26,278 bases of DNA from DATKMG01 sp035541995 (GCA_035541995.1 DATKMG010000523.1:1-26278); one strand, 5' to 3'; shown: positions 1 through 8,430, numbered from the stretch's first letter. The notes: generated by a model not told the origin, from the sequence alone. Translations and numbers: made by a program.

Positions 1-497
1 TGGAACTGGTGCTCAAGGACCTGAATAGCAACAATATAGGGACTGTTTATCGAGGCTTCACGGTTCCCAAGTACGATGAAGACAAACTGTCTTCCAGCAG
101 CATTATTCTGGCTGACAACATCGAGAGGCTTTCTCTAAACCAGGTGGCTGCCGGGCAGTTCGTCATTGGTAGCTGCAAAGTCCACCCCAATGTCAAGGAT
201 GTGTTCGAGAAAGACAAGACCATGGGGATCTATTTCCAGATTTATAACCTCGCTCTGGATGAAAAGACGCACAAGCCCTCAGCCTCGATAGAGTATGTGT
301 TGAAAAAGGGAGATCAGGAAGTCTCCCGGTTTATGGAAGAACAAGAAAAGCTGGCTGGTGCTGCGCAGCAGATGACCTTGGAAAAGTATTTTCCCCTGAA
401 CAATCTGGAACCCGGTCGATACAGCCTGGTTGTCAACGTCACTGATAATCTAAATAAAAGGACCATATCGCCAGTTGCCAAATTTGAGATCCGTTAG
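1..497 (+). CDS. GWxTD domain-containing protein, C-terminal part (5'-truncated)
   Basis: The reading frame is open from the window edge (first full codon at position 3) to a TAG stop at 495-497, so only the last ~165 residues are present. The final stretch has a beta-rich build: 'PLNNLEPGRYSLVV' followed by 'NVTDNLNKRTISPVAKFEI'. This is typical of the C-terminal beta-sandwich of the GWxTD-domain proteins common in Acidobacteriota and related phyla. The GWxTD motif itself would lie upstream of the window, so the family call rests on the tail and on the neighbour. The gene is followed after 21 bases by an outer-membrane protein gene in the same direction, so the two are probably cotranscribed. 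The molecular function of these proteins is not known. An alternative is another secreted protein with a similar C-terminal sandwich. Confidence 0.6.
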   Translation, partial: ELVLKDLNSNNIGTVYRGFTVPKYDEDKLSSSSIILADNIERLSLNQVAAGQFVIGSCKVHPNVKDVFEKDKTMGIYFQIYNLALDEKTHKPSASIEYVLKKGDQEVSRFMEEQEKLAGAAQQMTLEKYFPLNNLEPGRYSLVVNVTDNLNKRTISPVAKFEIR

Positions 498-518
498 GTT
501 CTGAAAGGGAAGGGCACT

Positions 519-2228
519 ATGCGGGCTAGAAAGCACTCCCTGTCGTTTCTGCTAATAGTAGGCTTGCTGTTGCCGGGCCTTGGTTTCAAGGCGCAGGCCG
601 CTAACACGGGTTCTTTAAGCGGAGTGATCAAGGACACTAACGGGATGCCAATGGCCGGAGCAGTGGTGACCCTGCTGGAAGGGCGTTTCAACCCGAAGGT
701 TCATACCCGCGTTGTGAGCGACGGAGCCGGCCGATTTGAAATTCGTAGTTTAGTTCCTGGCTTTTACTCCTTGAGCGTCGAGGTTGCCAGCTACTCTCCC
801 CTTTTAAGAACAGGAATCGAGGTTTTGGCTGGAAAGATCGCAGAACTTGACCTTGTCCTTCAAAACCTTTATCAGCAAGCCCTCGGCACTGGAGCCTCTG
901 CTGGTTCAGAGGTAGTGATCAAGGAAGATATTGAGTCGATCCTACGAACTGCATCCTCGACGCGTCCGATTCTGAGGATCTTTGACTCGGACTCCCAAGA
1001 ACCCTCCGTTATTGAGGTAAAGCTGGAAGCAGACCGATCCAATTATCGCAAGCGCGACGACTTTCAGGGTGTCGTCAATGTTTACACTACGGCTTTTTCA
1101 ACCGACCCGGAAGTTGCCAATCTGGGGGGAATATTCACTCAGTTTGCTCTGGCTAAATCCCTAACCCCAAGGATGGAGTGGATCGTTTCGGGAGTGGGAT
1201 CCGATGCTGGCTACGCTGAAGTGGACTCGGCCTTGAATCTCCGCGAGGTTAACGGGCACAACGCTTCTGTGCGCCTGAGCTTCGGGCAGTTGCCATACGT
1301 CTCAGGACAATCTCTCGGCAATGGGGGTCGAGAAGACGAGAGACGGATGAACCTTTTCAACCTTGATTTTCAAGATGAGGTGAGAGTGTCCGATTTCTTG
1401 TCGGTGGCCTACGGGGCGGAATTCGAGGGCACCAATCCCGCCATGGACGTACGCAGGTTTCGTCCTCGGATGATGATCGGGTTTCAGCCCTCTCGCAATC
1501 ATCGTTTTGCTTTCGCTCGAACCACTTCCTTGCCTCGTTCTCAGCGCACGCTCACCCTTCCAGAAGGGGAGTCGGTCACATTTTCATCTCCTTTTCAGCA
1601 TGAGTTTGGAAGTCCATTGGCGTTGGGGACTAGCCGAGTTGCACATAGCGAAGTTTCATCCGACAATCGAATTACGGAGAATTCCTCTTTTAATATTGCC
1701 GCTTACTCGGACAGTTTTTCTCCGGGGCTGAGTCCGTTTTGGGGAGGGCTTCCCGAAGGTCAGCGACCCTCGAATAAGGGTGTTCGGGTGGCTTATCAAT
1801 ACAGATTGAGCTCGCGATTCGACGGGACGATTGGATACACGTACGGCGGGGGACTCTGTTTCTCCGGGGACGGTATTGCACTTTCACCCGAGAAAGTTCA
1901 TGTGTTGGTAGCCCGATTCTCGACTGAGATCCCGTCCTCGCAGACGCGTGTCACTACCACTTATCGCTGGGTCTCGTCCTATTCTATTACATTGATCGAT
2001 CCTTATCAGGAGTTGTTCGAGAGTTCCTCTTCGGGTGTCAGCTTATTATTGACCCAATCGATCCCATACTTTGGGAGGTTTATCCCGGGAAAGTTGGAGG
2101 CCCAGTTTGACGTCCGGGCTCTTGCTACAAAGACCAACCCTGACTTTTACTCGATGGCTAGTTTCCGTCGTCTGGAATTCCTGCAACCGACCAGGTCGGT
2201 TCGTGGCGGGATCCAGTTGAAATTCTAA
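519..2228 (+). CDS. Outer-membrane beta-barrel protein with N-terminal carboxypeptidase regulatory-like domain
   Basis: This 569-residue protein starts with a clear signal peptide (basic RARKHS, a hydrophobic core, then a likely cut after AQA near residue 27). Residues ~32-112 form a carboxypeptidase regulatory-like (transthyretin-type) domain: 'GSLSGVIKDTNGMPMAGAVV', 'GRFEIRSLVPGFYSL'. The rest (~175-569) has alternating polar and hydrophobic strands and ends in 'RGGIQLKF'. A terminal phenylalanine is the usual C-terminal signature of barrels inserted by the BAM machinery. The layout resembles shortened TonB-dependent-receptor-like proteins of Acidobacteriota, but I see no clear plug domain or TonB box, so active TonB-linked uptake is not shown. 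The ATG follows a purine-rich AAGGGAAGGG ribosome site. It probably forms an operon with the GWxTD gene 21 bases upstream. Its ligand is unknown. Confidence 0.7.
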   Translation: MRARKHSLSFLLIVGLLLPGLGFKAQAANTGSLSGVIKDTNGMPMAGAVVTLLEGRFNPKVHTRVVSDGAGRFEIRSLVPGFYSLSVEVASYSPLLRTGIEVLAGKIAELDLVLQNLYQQALGTGASAGSEVVIKEDIESILRTASSTRPILRIFDSDSQEPSVIEVKLEADRSNYRKRDDFQGVVNVYTTAFSTDPEVANLGGIFTQFALAKSLTPRMEWIVSGVGSDAGYAEVDSALNLREVNGHNASVRLSFGQLPYVSGQSLGNGGREDERRMNLFNLDFQDEVRVSDFLSVAYGAEFEGTNPAMDVRRFRPRMMIGFQPSRNHRFAFARTTSLPRSQRTLTLPEGESVTFSSPFQHEFGSPLALGTSRVAHSEVSSDNRITENSSFNIAAYSDSFSPGLSPFWGGLPEGQRPSNKGVRVAYQYRLSSRFDGTIGYTYGGGLCFSGDGIALSPEKVHVLVARFSTEIPSSQTRVTTTYRWVSSYSITLIDPYQELFESSSSGVSLLLTQSIPYFGRFIPGKLEAQFDVRALATKTNPDFYSMASFRRLEFLQPTRSVRGGIQLKF

Positions 2229-2303
2229 TCCCCACTGTTATTTGCAACCACAAAAATCAGTAACTAGGTAACCATCCACACAAGAGCCCCGCACAAACCA
2301 ATA

Positions 2304-2328
2304 CGAAATTCGGGATCGGGTGAATTCG
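2304..2328. promoter_or_regulatory. Possible upstream activator site (imperfect inverted repeat)
   Basis: CGAAATTC at 2304-2311 and GAATTCG at 2322-2328 form an imperfect inverted repeat about 130-150 bases upstream of the predicted sigma-54 transcription start. Enhancer sites of NtrC-family activators commonly lie at this distance. The link to the downstream regulator is inference only. Confidence 0.25.
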
Positions 2329-2430
2329 AAAAACGGTATTCCGGAGTAAAGCCCAAATAAATCCAGGGGGTTGTTCCTTTAACTCCGTGCCAGGATTGGA
2401 CATATTTTGGCAGGTGGCTTCTGAATGTGA

Positions 2431-2446
2431 TGGCACACAACTTGCA
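2431..2446 (+). promoter_or_regulatory. Sigma-54 (RpoN) promoter of the kinase/activator operon
   Basis: The sequence TGGCACACAACTTGCA matches the sigma-54 consensus TGGCACR-N4-TTGCW, with the -24 GG and -12 GC dinucleotides at the correct spacing. Transcription would start near 2457. This places a TTG at 2453 outside the message and supports the ATG at 2492 as the start of the kinase. The second gene of the operon encodes an NtrC-type sigma-54 activator, so the promoter fits an autoregulated operon. Confidence 0.8.
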
Positions 2447-2491
2447 AGCTAATTGAAGGGAATTTTTGCCCTTTGCTGGATTTCTTTGCCC

Positions 2492-5326
2492 ATGTTAGTG
2501 AAATTCAGTTTCAAAACAATCTTGATTGTCTTGGTCACTTTAGCGCTGACGGTTTTGGGGATTATCAACATCGTCCAGAAGGCAAAGTACGAGACACCAG
2601 AGGATGGATGCGGCTGGATCGCGACTACTCGCGGGGTTGAGGCATTCATTGTCGAAAGAGACGGGCCTGGAGACAAGGCTGGAATTCAGCCAGGTGACAT
2701 TGTCGAAGCCATTGACCATAAACGGATCACTCGAGCAACGGAGGTGACGGGAGCCCTTTATACACTCGGGATTTGGTCGAAAGCCAAGTACTCGTTACTG
2801 CGGGATGGCGTTCCGATCGAGACCACCCTTGTCGTTGCCCCCCAGCCCAGAAATCTGCGCTTTAAGCAGTTCCTGGAGTTTGTGGGATTTATGTACCTCT
2901 TGATTGGTGTGTTCATCTTCTTGCGCCGGTGGCAGGCCAGGGGGGCACTCCATTTCTATACGATCTGCCTGGCTTCGTTTGTCCTCTACACCTACTCATT
3001 CACCAATAAACTCAACGATTTTGACTGGACTATTTACTGGCTGGACGAGATCGCCTTTGCCTTGCTTCCACCTCTTTTCCTGCACTTTTGTCTAGCCTTT
3101 CCTGAACCTAAGCGGCCTTTCCGCAAAGGTTCATTCCTGACTCCGGTCTTGTATTTGCCAGGTTTATTCCTCTTGCTGGTCCAGTGCCTCTTCATTACGG
3201 GTCACCTCAATGTATTTCAGGCTCCCTTAGTCTTAAGGATCCAACTCGATAGAATACACACGATTCACTTTGCCACATATTTCGTGCTGGGGATGGTCTC
3301 GCTGGTTCATACCTACTTCAACAGCAAGAGTCTGACTTTGCGCCAGCAGATGCGCTGGATTGTTTTGGGGACTGCGTTTGGGACGCTCCCATTTCTCTGC
3401 TTTTATGCCGTCCCATTTTGGTTGGGAGTTGTACCGACAACCTGGATGGAGGTTTCGGTCCTTCCATTAGTCCTGATTCCACTGACCTTCGGGTATGCCA
3501 TCATCAAATACCGTTTGATGGATGTGGACATCATTTTCCGGCGCGGGATGGCTTCAACATTGGCCTCCCTGGCAGTGGTTGGCTTTTACTTCGCTCTGAT
3601 CGCGGTAGTCACTGAGGTTTTCCGGGCCTCCAAGGCCAGTCCTATTTGGGTCATCATTTCGCTGGTGGTGGCGGCCTTTGTTTTTTCGCCGTTACGCAAC
3701 TGGATGCAGGAACGAGTGGATCGCTATTTCTATCGCGATCGCTATGACTATCGAAAGACGCTCATTGATTTTGGGCGGACCCTGGGCTCAGAGATCAACC
3801 TGAAACACATGTTGGATTCGGTGGTTGAACGGGTCAGTCAGACGCTTTTGGTTGACAAGATTGCCATCTTCCTCCGGGATGAAAATGACCCAAAGCAGTT
3901 TCATCTGGTCAAATCACTGGGGATGAGCGCTTCCGCGGAACAGATGAACTTGGGCTTCCTCGATCCGGAACGACCGGCACTCCGCAAGGGCTACTTGTTT
4001 TATGAGAGTCTCAAGCAGGTTATTTCTGAACCACCCGAGTACAGGGAAGTCCTTCGTCGGCTCGATTTAAATTATTATCTTCCTTGTGTGATTGCGGGTC
4101 AGACGATCGCGTTCCTTGGACTGGGAAGGACGACCAAAGGGGATCTTCTGACCAGTGAAGATGTGGAATTGTTACAGACCATCGCAGGGTATGTGGCCAT
4201 CGCTATTGAGAACGGGCGACTCTATCGATCGATTCAGGAGAACGCGGAGCAGCTGCAAGCGCTCAAGGAATACAGTGAGAACATTTTAGAATCTATTAAT
4301 GTAGGGGTCCTGGTTCTTGGTCTGGATGAGCGGGTGGAGAGTTGGAATACCCAGATGGAGAGCTTGATCGGAGTGCCTCGTTCCCAAGCCATCGGCAAAA
4401 CCCTCGGAGAGATCTTCCCTGAAAACCTGGCCGAAGCCATTCGGTTCCAGACTGGTGGCAGGATCCAGGACCGTTTGCAGACTCTCCGGCTCTACAAATT
4501 CCCGGTCAAATTGGCAGGCCGTTCCCTTGTGCTGGACGTAACGGTCACTCCGCTAATAGGCAAGAATGGCGGGGTTTCCGGACAGGTTGTCAGTCTCGAC
4601 GACAAGACCGAGCGGGTCAAACTGGAGGAGCAGCTTGTCCAGACCGAGAAGCTGACCTCCATCGGGCTGTTGGCTGCCGGTGTAGCGCATGAGGTCAACA
4701 CTCCGTTGGCCGTGATCTCCAGCTACAGCCAGATGCTCCATAAGCAATTGAACAAGGAAGATCCAAGGATTGGCATTCTAGACAAGATTATCAAACAATC
4801 CTTCCGTGCTTCAGAAATCGTCAACAGTCTGCTGAATTTTTCCAGAACAAGCAGCTCAGAATTCCGGGATATTGACCTGCATGGGGTCCTGTCCGACACG
4901 CTGTCCCTCCTCGATCATCAGTTCAAGGTTGCCAGGATCAAAGTCAAGAAGGAATTTGGTTCGGGTGGGTCGAGGGTCTATGGTAATCCTGGGAAACTCC
5001 AGCAAGTCTTCCTCAATCTTTTCATCAATGCCAAGGATGCCATGCCCAGTGGTGGAGAGCTAGTTGTTAAGACTACGGGATTCGATTCGGTCCTCCGGAT
5101 TGAGGTCATCGATACGGGAGTGGGAATTCTGAGGGAGCATCTCAGCAAGATCTACGACCCGTTCTTCACCACTAAAGAACTAGGCCGGGGAACAGGCCTT
5201 GGTCTTTCGGTAAGCTACGGGATCATCCAGGAGCATTCCGGAAAGATCTTCGTCGATTCGCGACCCGGTGAAGGGACACGCTTCGTATTGGATTTTCCCG
5301 CCTCAAGGAAAGTAGCCAATGTCTAA
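2492..5326 (+). CDS. Membrane sensor histidine kinase, PDZ-7/8TM-GAF-PAS-HisKA-HATPase
   Basis: This is the sensor of a two-component pair. From the ATG at 2492 the protein has 944 residues. They comprise a first membrane segment (~8-27), a PDZ-like domain (~40-116, 'GPGDKAGIQPGDIVEAI'), and a bundle of about seven or eight membrane segments (~127-400). These are followed by a ComP-like linker ('DRYFYRDRYDYRKTLIDF'), GAF (~425-573), PAS (~590-710), HisKA with the phosphoacceptor His733 in 'AAGVAHEVNTPL', and a HATPase_c domain. The last shows its N-box ('NLFINAKDAM'), G1 ('DTGVGI'), F-box ('DPFFTTK') and G2 ('GTGLGLS'). The ATG was chosen over an in-frame TTG at 2453 because the sigma-54 promoter would start transcription near 2457; the ribosome site at 2492 is weak. 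The gene overlaps the response regulator by 8 bases, implying translational coupling. The signal sensed is unknown; the PDZ domain suggests a peptide or envelope protein end. Confidence 0.88.
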   Translation: MLVKFSFKTILIVLVTLALTVLGIINIVQKAKYETPEDGCGWIATTRGVEAFIVERDGPGDKAGIQPGDIVEAIDHKRITRATEVTGALYTLGIWSKAKYSLLRDGVPIETTLVVAPQPRNLRFKQFLEFVGFMYLLIGVFIFLRRWQARGALHFYTICLASFVLYTYSFTNKLNDFDWTIYWLDEIAFALLPPLFLHFCLAFPEPKRPFRKGSFLTPVLYLPGLFLLLVQCLFITGHLNVFQAPLVLRIQLDRIHTIHFATYFVLGMVSLVHTYFNSKSLTLRQQMRWIVLGTAFGTLPFLCFYAVPFWLGVVPTTWMEVSVLPLVLIPLTFGYAIIKYRLMDVDIIFRRGMASTLASLAVVGFYFALIAVVTEVFRASKASPIWVIISLVVAAFVFSPLRNWMQERVDRYFYRDRYDYRKTLIDFGRTLGSEINLKHMLDSVVERVSQTLLVDKIAIFLRDENDPKQFHLVKSLGMSASAEQMNLGFLDPERPALRKGYLFYESLKQVISEPPEYREVLRRLDLNYYLPCVIAGQTIAFLGLGRTTKGDLLTSEDVELLQTIAGYVAIAIENGRLYRSIQENAEQLQALKEYSENILESINVGVLVLGLDERVESWNTQMESLIGVPRSQAIGKTLGEIFPENLAEAIRFQTGGRIQDRLQTLRLYKFPVKLAGRSLVLDVTVTPLIGKNGGVSGQVVSLDDKTERVKLEEQLVQTEKLTSIGLLAAGVAHEVNTPLAVISSYSQMLHKQLNKEDPRIGILDKIIKQSFRASEIVNSLLNFSRTSSSEFRDIDLHGVLSDTLSLLDHQFKVARIKVKKEFGSGGSRVYGNPGKLQQVFLNLFINAKDAMPSGGELVVKTTGFDSVLRIEVIDTGVGILREHLSKIYDPFFTTKELGRGTGLGLSVSYGIIQEHSGKIFVDSRPGEGTRFVLDFPASRKVANV

Positions 5327-6716
5327 CTCCGAAGGAACTATCCTCGTTGTCGACGACGAGCCAGATATTCGGGAAAGCCTCGAACTATTGCTTTGCCAGG
5401 CAAACTATAAAGTGAAAGTAGCCGAAAATGGGACTTCCGGCCTGAAGCAAATAGAGTCGGAACCCTTTGATCTGGTACTTCTCGACGTAATGATGCCTGA
5501 CAAGAACGGCTTGGAGGTCTTGGAAGAGATCCAGCGGTCTTCACCGGAGACAGCCGTCATCATGATTACGGCTTTTGGCACCATTGAGAACGCCGTCAGC
5601 GCCATTAAAGCCGGTGCTCTGGACTACATCACCAAGCCCTGGGACAATGAAAAGTTGTTGCTGGATGTCCGGCACAGCATCGGCCAGCGGCGTTTGCTCG
5701 CAGAGAATCGAGAGTTAAAGCGGGCTCTGAAGCAGCGCTACGGATTCGAGAACATAGTAGGCAAGAGTGAGAAAATGCTCAGGATTTTCGATCTGGTCTC
5801 GCAAGTCGCCCAGAGCCGAAGCACGGTCCTCATTCAAGGAGAGAGCGGGACCGGGAAAGAACTAATCGCTAAGGCCATTCACGCTCATAGCAACCGTGCC
5901 GACAAACCCTTTGTTCCGGTCAACAGCGGCAGCCTGCCTACGGACCTTTTGGAGAGCAGCCTTTTTGGTCATGTAAAAGGGGCCTTCACCAGCGCCGTCT
6001 CATCCAAGAAAGGGCTTTTCGAAGTAGCAGATCAGGGTTCGATCTTCTTCGATGAGATCGGGACCATTGGTCTTGAAACCCAGGCCAAATTGCTCCGGGT
6101 CATCCAGGAACGAGAGTTCATGCGGCTGGGGGGAGTAGAGACTATTAAAGTGGACGTCCGAATAATCGCGGCCACCAACGTTGACCTCAAGAAGCTTGTG
6201 GATGAAGGGAAATTCCGGGATGACCTTTACTACAGACTGGATGTGATTACCATTCAGCTACCGCCTCTTCGGGAACGAAAGGAAGACGTTCCGCTGTTAT
6301 TACATCACTTCATTAAGAAGTACTGCGAGGAAAACAACAAGCCGATTCTCCGGGTTCCGCCCGAAGTCCTCAAGATGTTGTTAGACTATGATTGGCCTGG
6401 AAACGTACGAGAGCTAGAAAACGAGATCGAGCGAGCTGTCGTTCTTTCCAATTCCACTGACCTCGTGCGTGAAGTCTTTCGAGAAAGTCTGACCCTCCCT
6501 CCATCTCGCTTTAAAGTCGAAGAAGTCGCAATATTCAACGGCCAGTCCCTCTTCGAGATCATGGACAATTTCGAGCGGAAAGTTATCGCCCAAATGCTGG
6601 AAAACGTTAATTGGAGCCAGACCGAAGCCGCCGACCGATTTGGCGTTCCACTTTCTACGCTGAATTCCAAGATCAAACGACTGAGCATTGACATTAAGAG
6701 AAAGGCTGCTCGTTAG
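5319..6716 (+). CDS. NtrC-family sigma-54-dependent response regulator
   Basis: This 465-residue protein has the standard three parts. The receiver (~7-120) carries the acidic pair Asp12/Asp13, phosphoacceptor Asp56 ('LVLLDVMMP'), Thr84 and Lys106. The AAA+ sigma-54 activation domain (~146-375) has Walker A 'GESGTGKE' (174-181), Walker B 'SIFFDEIG' and the arginine-rich 'FRDDLYYRLDV' region. The C-terminal Fis-type helix-turn-helix contains 'NWSQTEAADRFGVPLSTLNSKI'. The sigma-54-contacting loop reads GAFTSA (221-226) rather than the usual GAFTGA. The start ATG lies inside the last codons of the kinase gene (8-base overlap). When phosphorylated by the kinase it should activate sigma-54 promoters. 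The nearest candidate is the one at 2431-2446 in front of its own operon; no other convincing sigma-54 site was seen here. Confidence 0.93.
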   Translation: MSNSEGTILVVDDEPDIRESLELLLCQANYKVKVAENGTSGLKQIESEPFDLVLLDVMMPDKNGLEVLEEIQRSSPETAVIMITAFGTIENAVSAIKAGALDYITKPWDNEKLLLDVRHSIGQRRLLAENRELKRALKQRYGFENIVGKSEKMLRIFDLVSQVAQSRSTVLIQGESGTGKELIAKAIHAHSNRADKPFVPVNSGSLPTDLLESSLFGHVKGAFTSAVSSKKGLFEVADQGSIFFDEIGTIGLETQAKLLRVIQEREFMRLGGVETIKVDVRIIAATNVDLKKLVDEGKFRDDLYYRLDVITIQLPPLRERKEDVPLLLHHFIKKYCEENNKPILRVPPEVLKMLLDYDWPGNVRELENEIERAVVLSNSTDLVREVFRESLTLPPSRFKVEEVAIFNGQSLFEIMDNFERKVIAQMLENVNWSQTEAADRFGVPLSTLNSKIKRLSIDIKRKAAR

Positions 6717-6853
6717 TTTCCAAGGCAAGAATCTCTGAAGCCAGACCTGCCAGGTCAAGCCCCGTGACGGTTTAGACTCCCAAGGCTTTGTCAAAAGGGC
6801 CAATGAATAATGAATCCAATGCTCTTTTGAACCACCTCTCATTCGTTTTATGC

Positions 6854-6881
6854 TTGAACTGAAGCCAAAACCATCTATCCT
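6854..6881 (+). promoter_or_regulatory. Weak candidate sigma-70-type promoter for pta
   Basis: TTGAAC (6854-6859), a 16-base spacer and TATCCT (6876-6881) lie about 50 bases ahead of the pta start. An overlapping TATGAT (6881-6886) has a poorer spacing. The match is modest. The 214-base gap 6717-6930 otherwise shows only a short palindrome (GACCTG-C-CAGGTC near 6745). Confidence 0.3.
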
Positions 6882-6930
6882 ATGATGCTGAAGCAGACGA
6901 CATATTCCCTGATGTGGAGGAGTAATCAAT

Positions 6931-7926
6931 TTGGTCATCTTAGAGAAACTCAAATTCAAAGCGAAAAAGCTGGGCAAGCGGATTGTCTTCCCCGAAGGTT
7001 TTGATGACCGGACGTTATTTGCTGCTGAGACGCTGAGGCGGGAAGAAATTGTCAAACCCCTGGTGTTAGGGGATCGGGATTCGATTCTAGAGAGGGGGAA
7101 GAAACTCGGTCTGAATTTGGAAGGGATCAACATGGTGAGCCCCCGGAGTTCCGATCGCCTGGAGGACTATGCCTCACAGTACTTTGAAAAAATGGAGGCG
7201 AAGGGAGTCAGCCAGGAAGAGGCAAGGAAGCAAGTTCTGAATCCTCTTTATTTTGGCGCAATGATGGTCCGTACTGGAGAGGCCGACGGTTCTGTTGCCG
7301 GTGCCACTAACACCACCGCCGAAACGGTACGAGCAGCTCTTCGTTGCATCGGACTGAAGCCCGGGTTTTCGGTGGTTTCCAGCTTCTTCCTGATGGTCCT
7401 CAAAACTCCCGGCTTTGGAGTGGACGGAGCATTGCTTTTCGCCGATGGTGGAGTGGTTCCAAATCCGGATGCTTCGCAGTTGGCAGATATAGCTATTGCC
7501 ACTGCGGAAAACACTGCTGTCCTTTTGGATGCGATCCCTATTGTGGCCATGCTCTCTTTTTCAACCAAGGGAAGTGCTAAACATCCCCTCGTCGACAAAG
7601 TTATTGAGGCCACGAGAATCGTTCGAGAGCGCAGACCGGATCTGCTGGTCGATGGTGAATTACAGGCGGATGCAGCCCTGATCGAGTCAGTTGGGGCGAG
7701 CAAAGCGCCGGGGAGTCCGGTGGCTGGAAAGGCAAATACACTGATCTTCCCGGATCTGCAAGCGGGAAATATCGCCTACAAACTGACGGAACGGCTTGCT
7801 GGCGCCGAAGCAATAGGCCCGATTCTGCAGGGCCTAAAAAGGCCGGCGAACGACTTGTCGAGAGGATGCAAGCCAGCCGACATCGTCAGTGCCGCAGTCA
7901 TAACGGCCCTCCAGGCCAGTCTTTAG
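6931..7926 (+). CDS. pta: Phosphate acetyltransferase
   Basis: Interconverts acetyl-CoA plus phosphate with acetyl-phosphate plus CoA (EC 2.3.1.8) in the cytoplasm, normally paired with acetate kinase. No acetate kinase gene is present in this window. The 331 residues are one PTA_PTB domain of the short, single-domain type. Family blocks seen include 'GKRIVFPEGFDDRT', 'NPLYFGAMMVRTGEADGSVAG', 'LLFADGGVVPNPDASQLADIA', 'LSFSTKGSAKHP' and 'DGELQADAALIESVG'. The start is TTG at 6931, preceded at 8 bases by a strong GGAGGAG (6916-6922), with no closer ATG or GTG. The gene stands alone and is closed by the hairpin at 7972-8007. A phosphate butyryltransferase is less likely given the typical Pta blocks. 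Confidence 0.92.
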   Translation: MVILEKLKFKAKKLGKRIVFPEGFDDRTLFAAETLRREEIVKPLVLGDRDSILERGKKLGLNLEGINMVSPRSSDRLEDYASQYFEKMEAKGVSQEEARKQVLNPLYFGAMMVRTGEADGSVAGATNTTAETVRAALRCIGLKPGFSVVSSFFLMVLKTPGFGVDGALLFADGGVVPNPDASQLADIAIATAENTAVLLDAIPIVAMLSFSTKGSAKHPLVDKVIEATRIVRERRPDLLVDGELQADAALIESVGASKAPGSPVAGKANTLIFPDLQAGNIAYKLTERLAGAEAIGPILQGLKRPANDLSRGCKPADIVSAAVITALQASL

Positions 7927-7971
7927 CCTACTTCCTGATCGCTGCTTTGGAGAGTGAAATTCTTGTTCCAA

Positions 7972-8007
7972 AAACAACGACGGCCCCGCAGGGGGCCGAT
8001 GTTGTTT
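7972..8007. terminator. Bidirectional hairpin terminator between pta and the zinc-ribbon gene
   Basis: A long near-perfect inverted repeat: outer arms AAACAAC (7972-7978) and GTTGTTT (8001-8007), inner arms CGGCCCC (7981-7987) and GGGGCCG (7992-7998), with a GCAG loop. A-rich and T-rich outer arms give a U-tract in either direction. It lies between two convergent genes, as expected for a shared terminator. Confidence 0.8.
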
Positions 8008-8032
8008 CGAGTAGGGGGTAGGTCGTCATTTC

Positions 8033-8332
8033 CTACGCAGATGCCGTGGTAACTTGGCGCTGCTGAAGGAAACATTCACGACAATAGACGGGTCTTCCCT
8101 GGGTCGGCTTAAAGGGGACCGTTGTAATCTTCCCGCACTGCGCGCAGGTAGTCTCTGTCTCGACTCTCGTTCGAGAAGTGTTAAGGGCTTGGTTCCTCTT
8201 GGCCTTGCACTCTTTGCACCGTTTGGGCTCATTGTGGAAATTCTTGGTGGCAAAGAAAAGTTGTTCACCTGCAGAAAAAATAAACTCAGCCCCGCAGTCC
8301 ACGCAAACAAGGCTTCTGTCCTGGTATTCCAT
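8033..8332 (-). CDS. Small zinc-ribbon protein with four CxxC motifs
   Basis: This 99-residue protein has four CxxC pairs: Cys10/13 ('CVDCGAEF'), Cys39/42 ('CKEC'), Cys63/66 ('CAQCGK') and Cys84/87 ('CREC'). They form two treble-clef or ribbon modules separated by a basic linker. This matches the zinc-ribbon domain proteins (zf-trcl type plus a 'CxxC-x17-CxxC' module) found in many anaerobic and acidobacterial genomes. The middle 'FFATKNFHNEPKRCKECKA' is typical of the first module. The start is ATG at 8332 with AGGGAG about 6 bases upstream. It lies 98 bases downstream of rpsU on the same strand and probably shares its promoter. Exact function is unknown; the neighbour and basic residues hint at a nucleic-acid or ribosome-associated role, which is inference. 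Confidence 0.8.
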   Translation of the reverse strand: MEYQDRSLVCVDCGAEFIFSAGEQLFFATKNFHNEPKRCKECKAKRNQALNTSRTRVETETTCAQCGKITTVPFKPTQGRPVYCRECFLQQRQVTTASA

Positions 8333-8430
8333 GGAGTACTCCCTCGGTGAAACACCTAGATAATAGCAACTCGGTAAATCCCAACCAGTTTTTCAGGGAA
8401 TGCAGATCCCTTTTCCTTAAGATTCGTCTG

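Noticed and set aside
2453..2491. TTG at 2453 as start of the histidine kinase
   Set aside because: The sigma-54 promoter would begin transcription near 2457, after this codon, and no ribosome site precedes it. ATG 2492 begins directly at the membrane segment.
8054..8350. Plus-strand frames opposite the zinc-ribbon and rpsU genes
   Set aside because: The minus strand encodes clearly recognisable proteins with ribosome sites and a promoter; the plus-strand frames are shadows.
8379..8410. AGGGA-loop-TCCCT hairpin between rpsU and the zinc-ribbon gene, considered as a terminator
   Set aside because: On the transcribed (minus) strand it is followed by an A-run, not a U-run, so it would not end the rpsU message.
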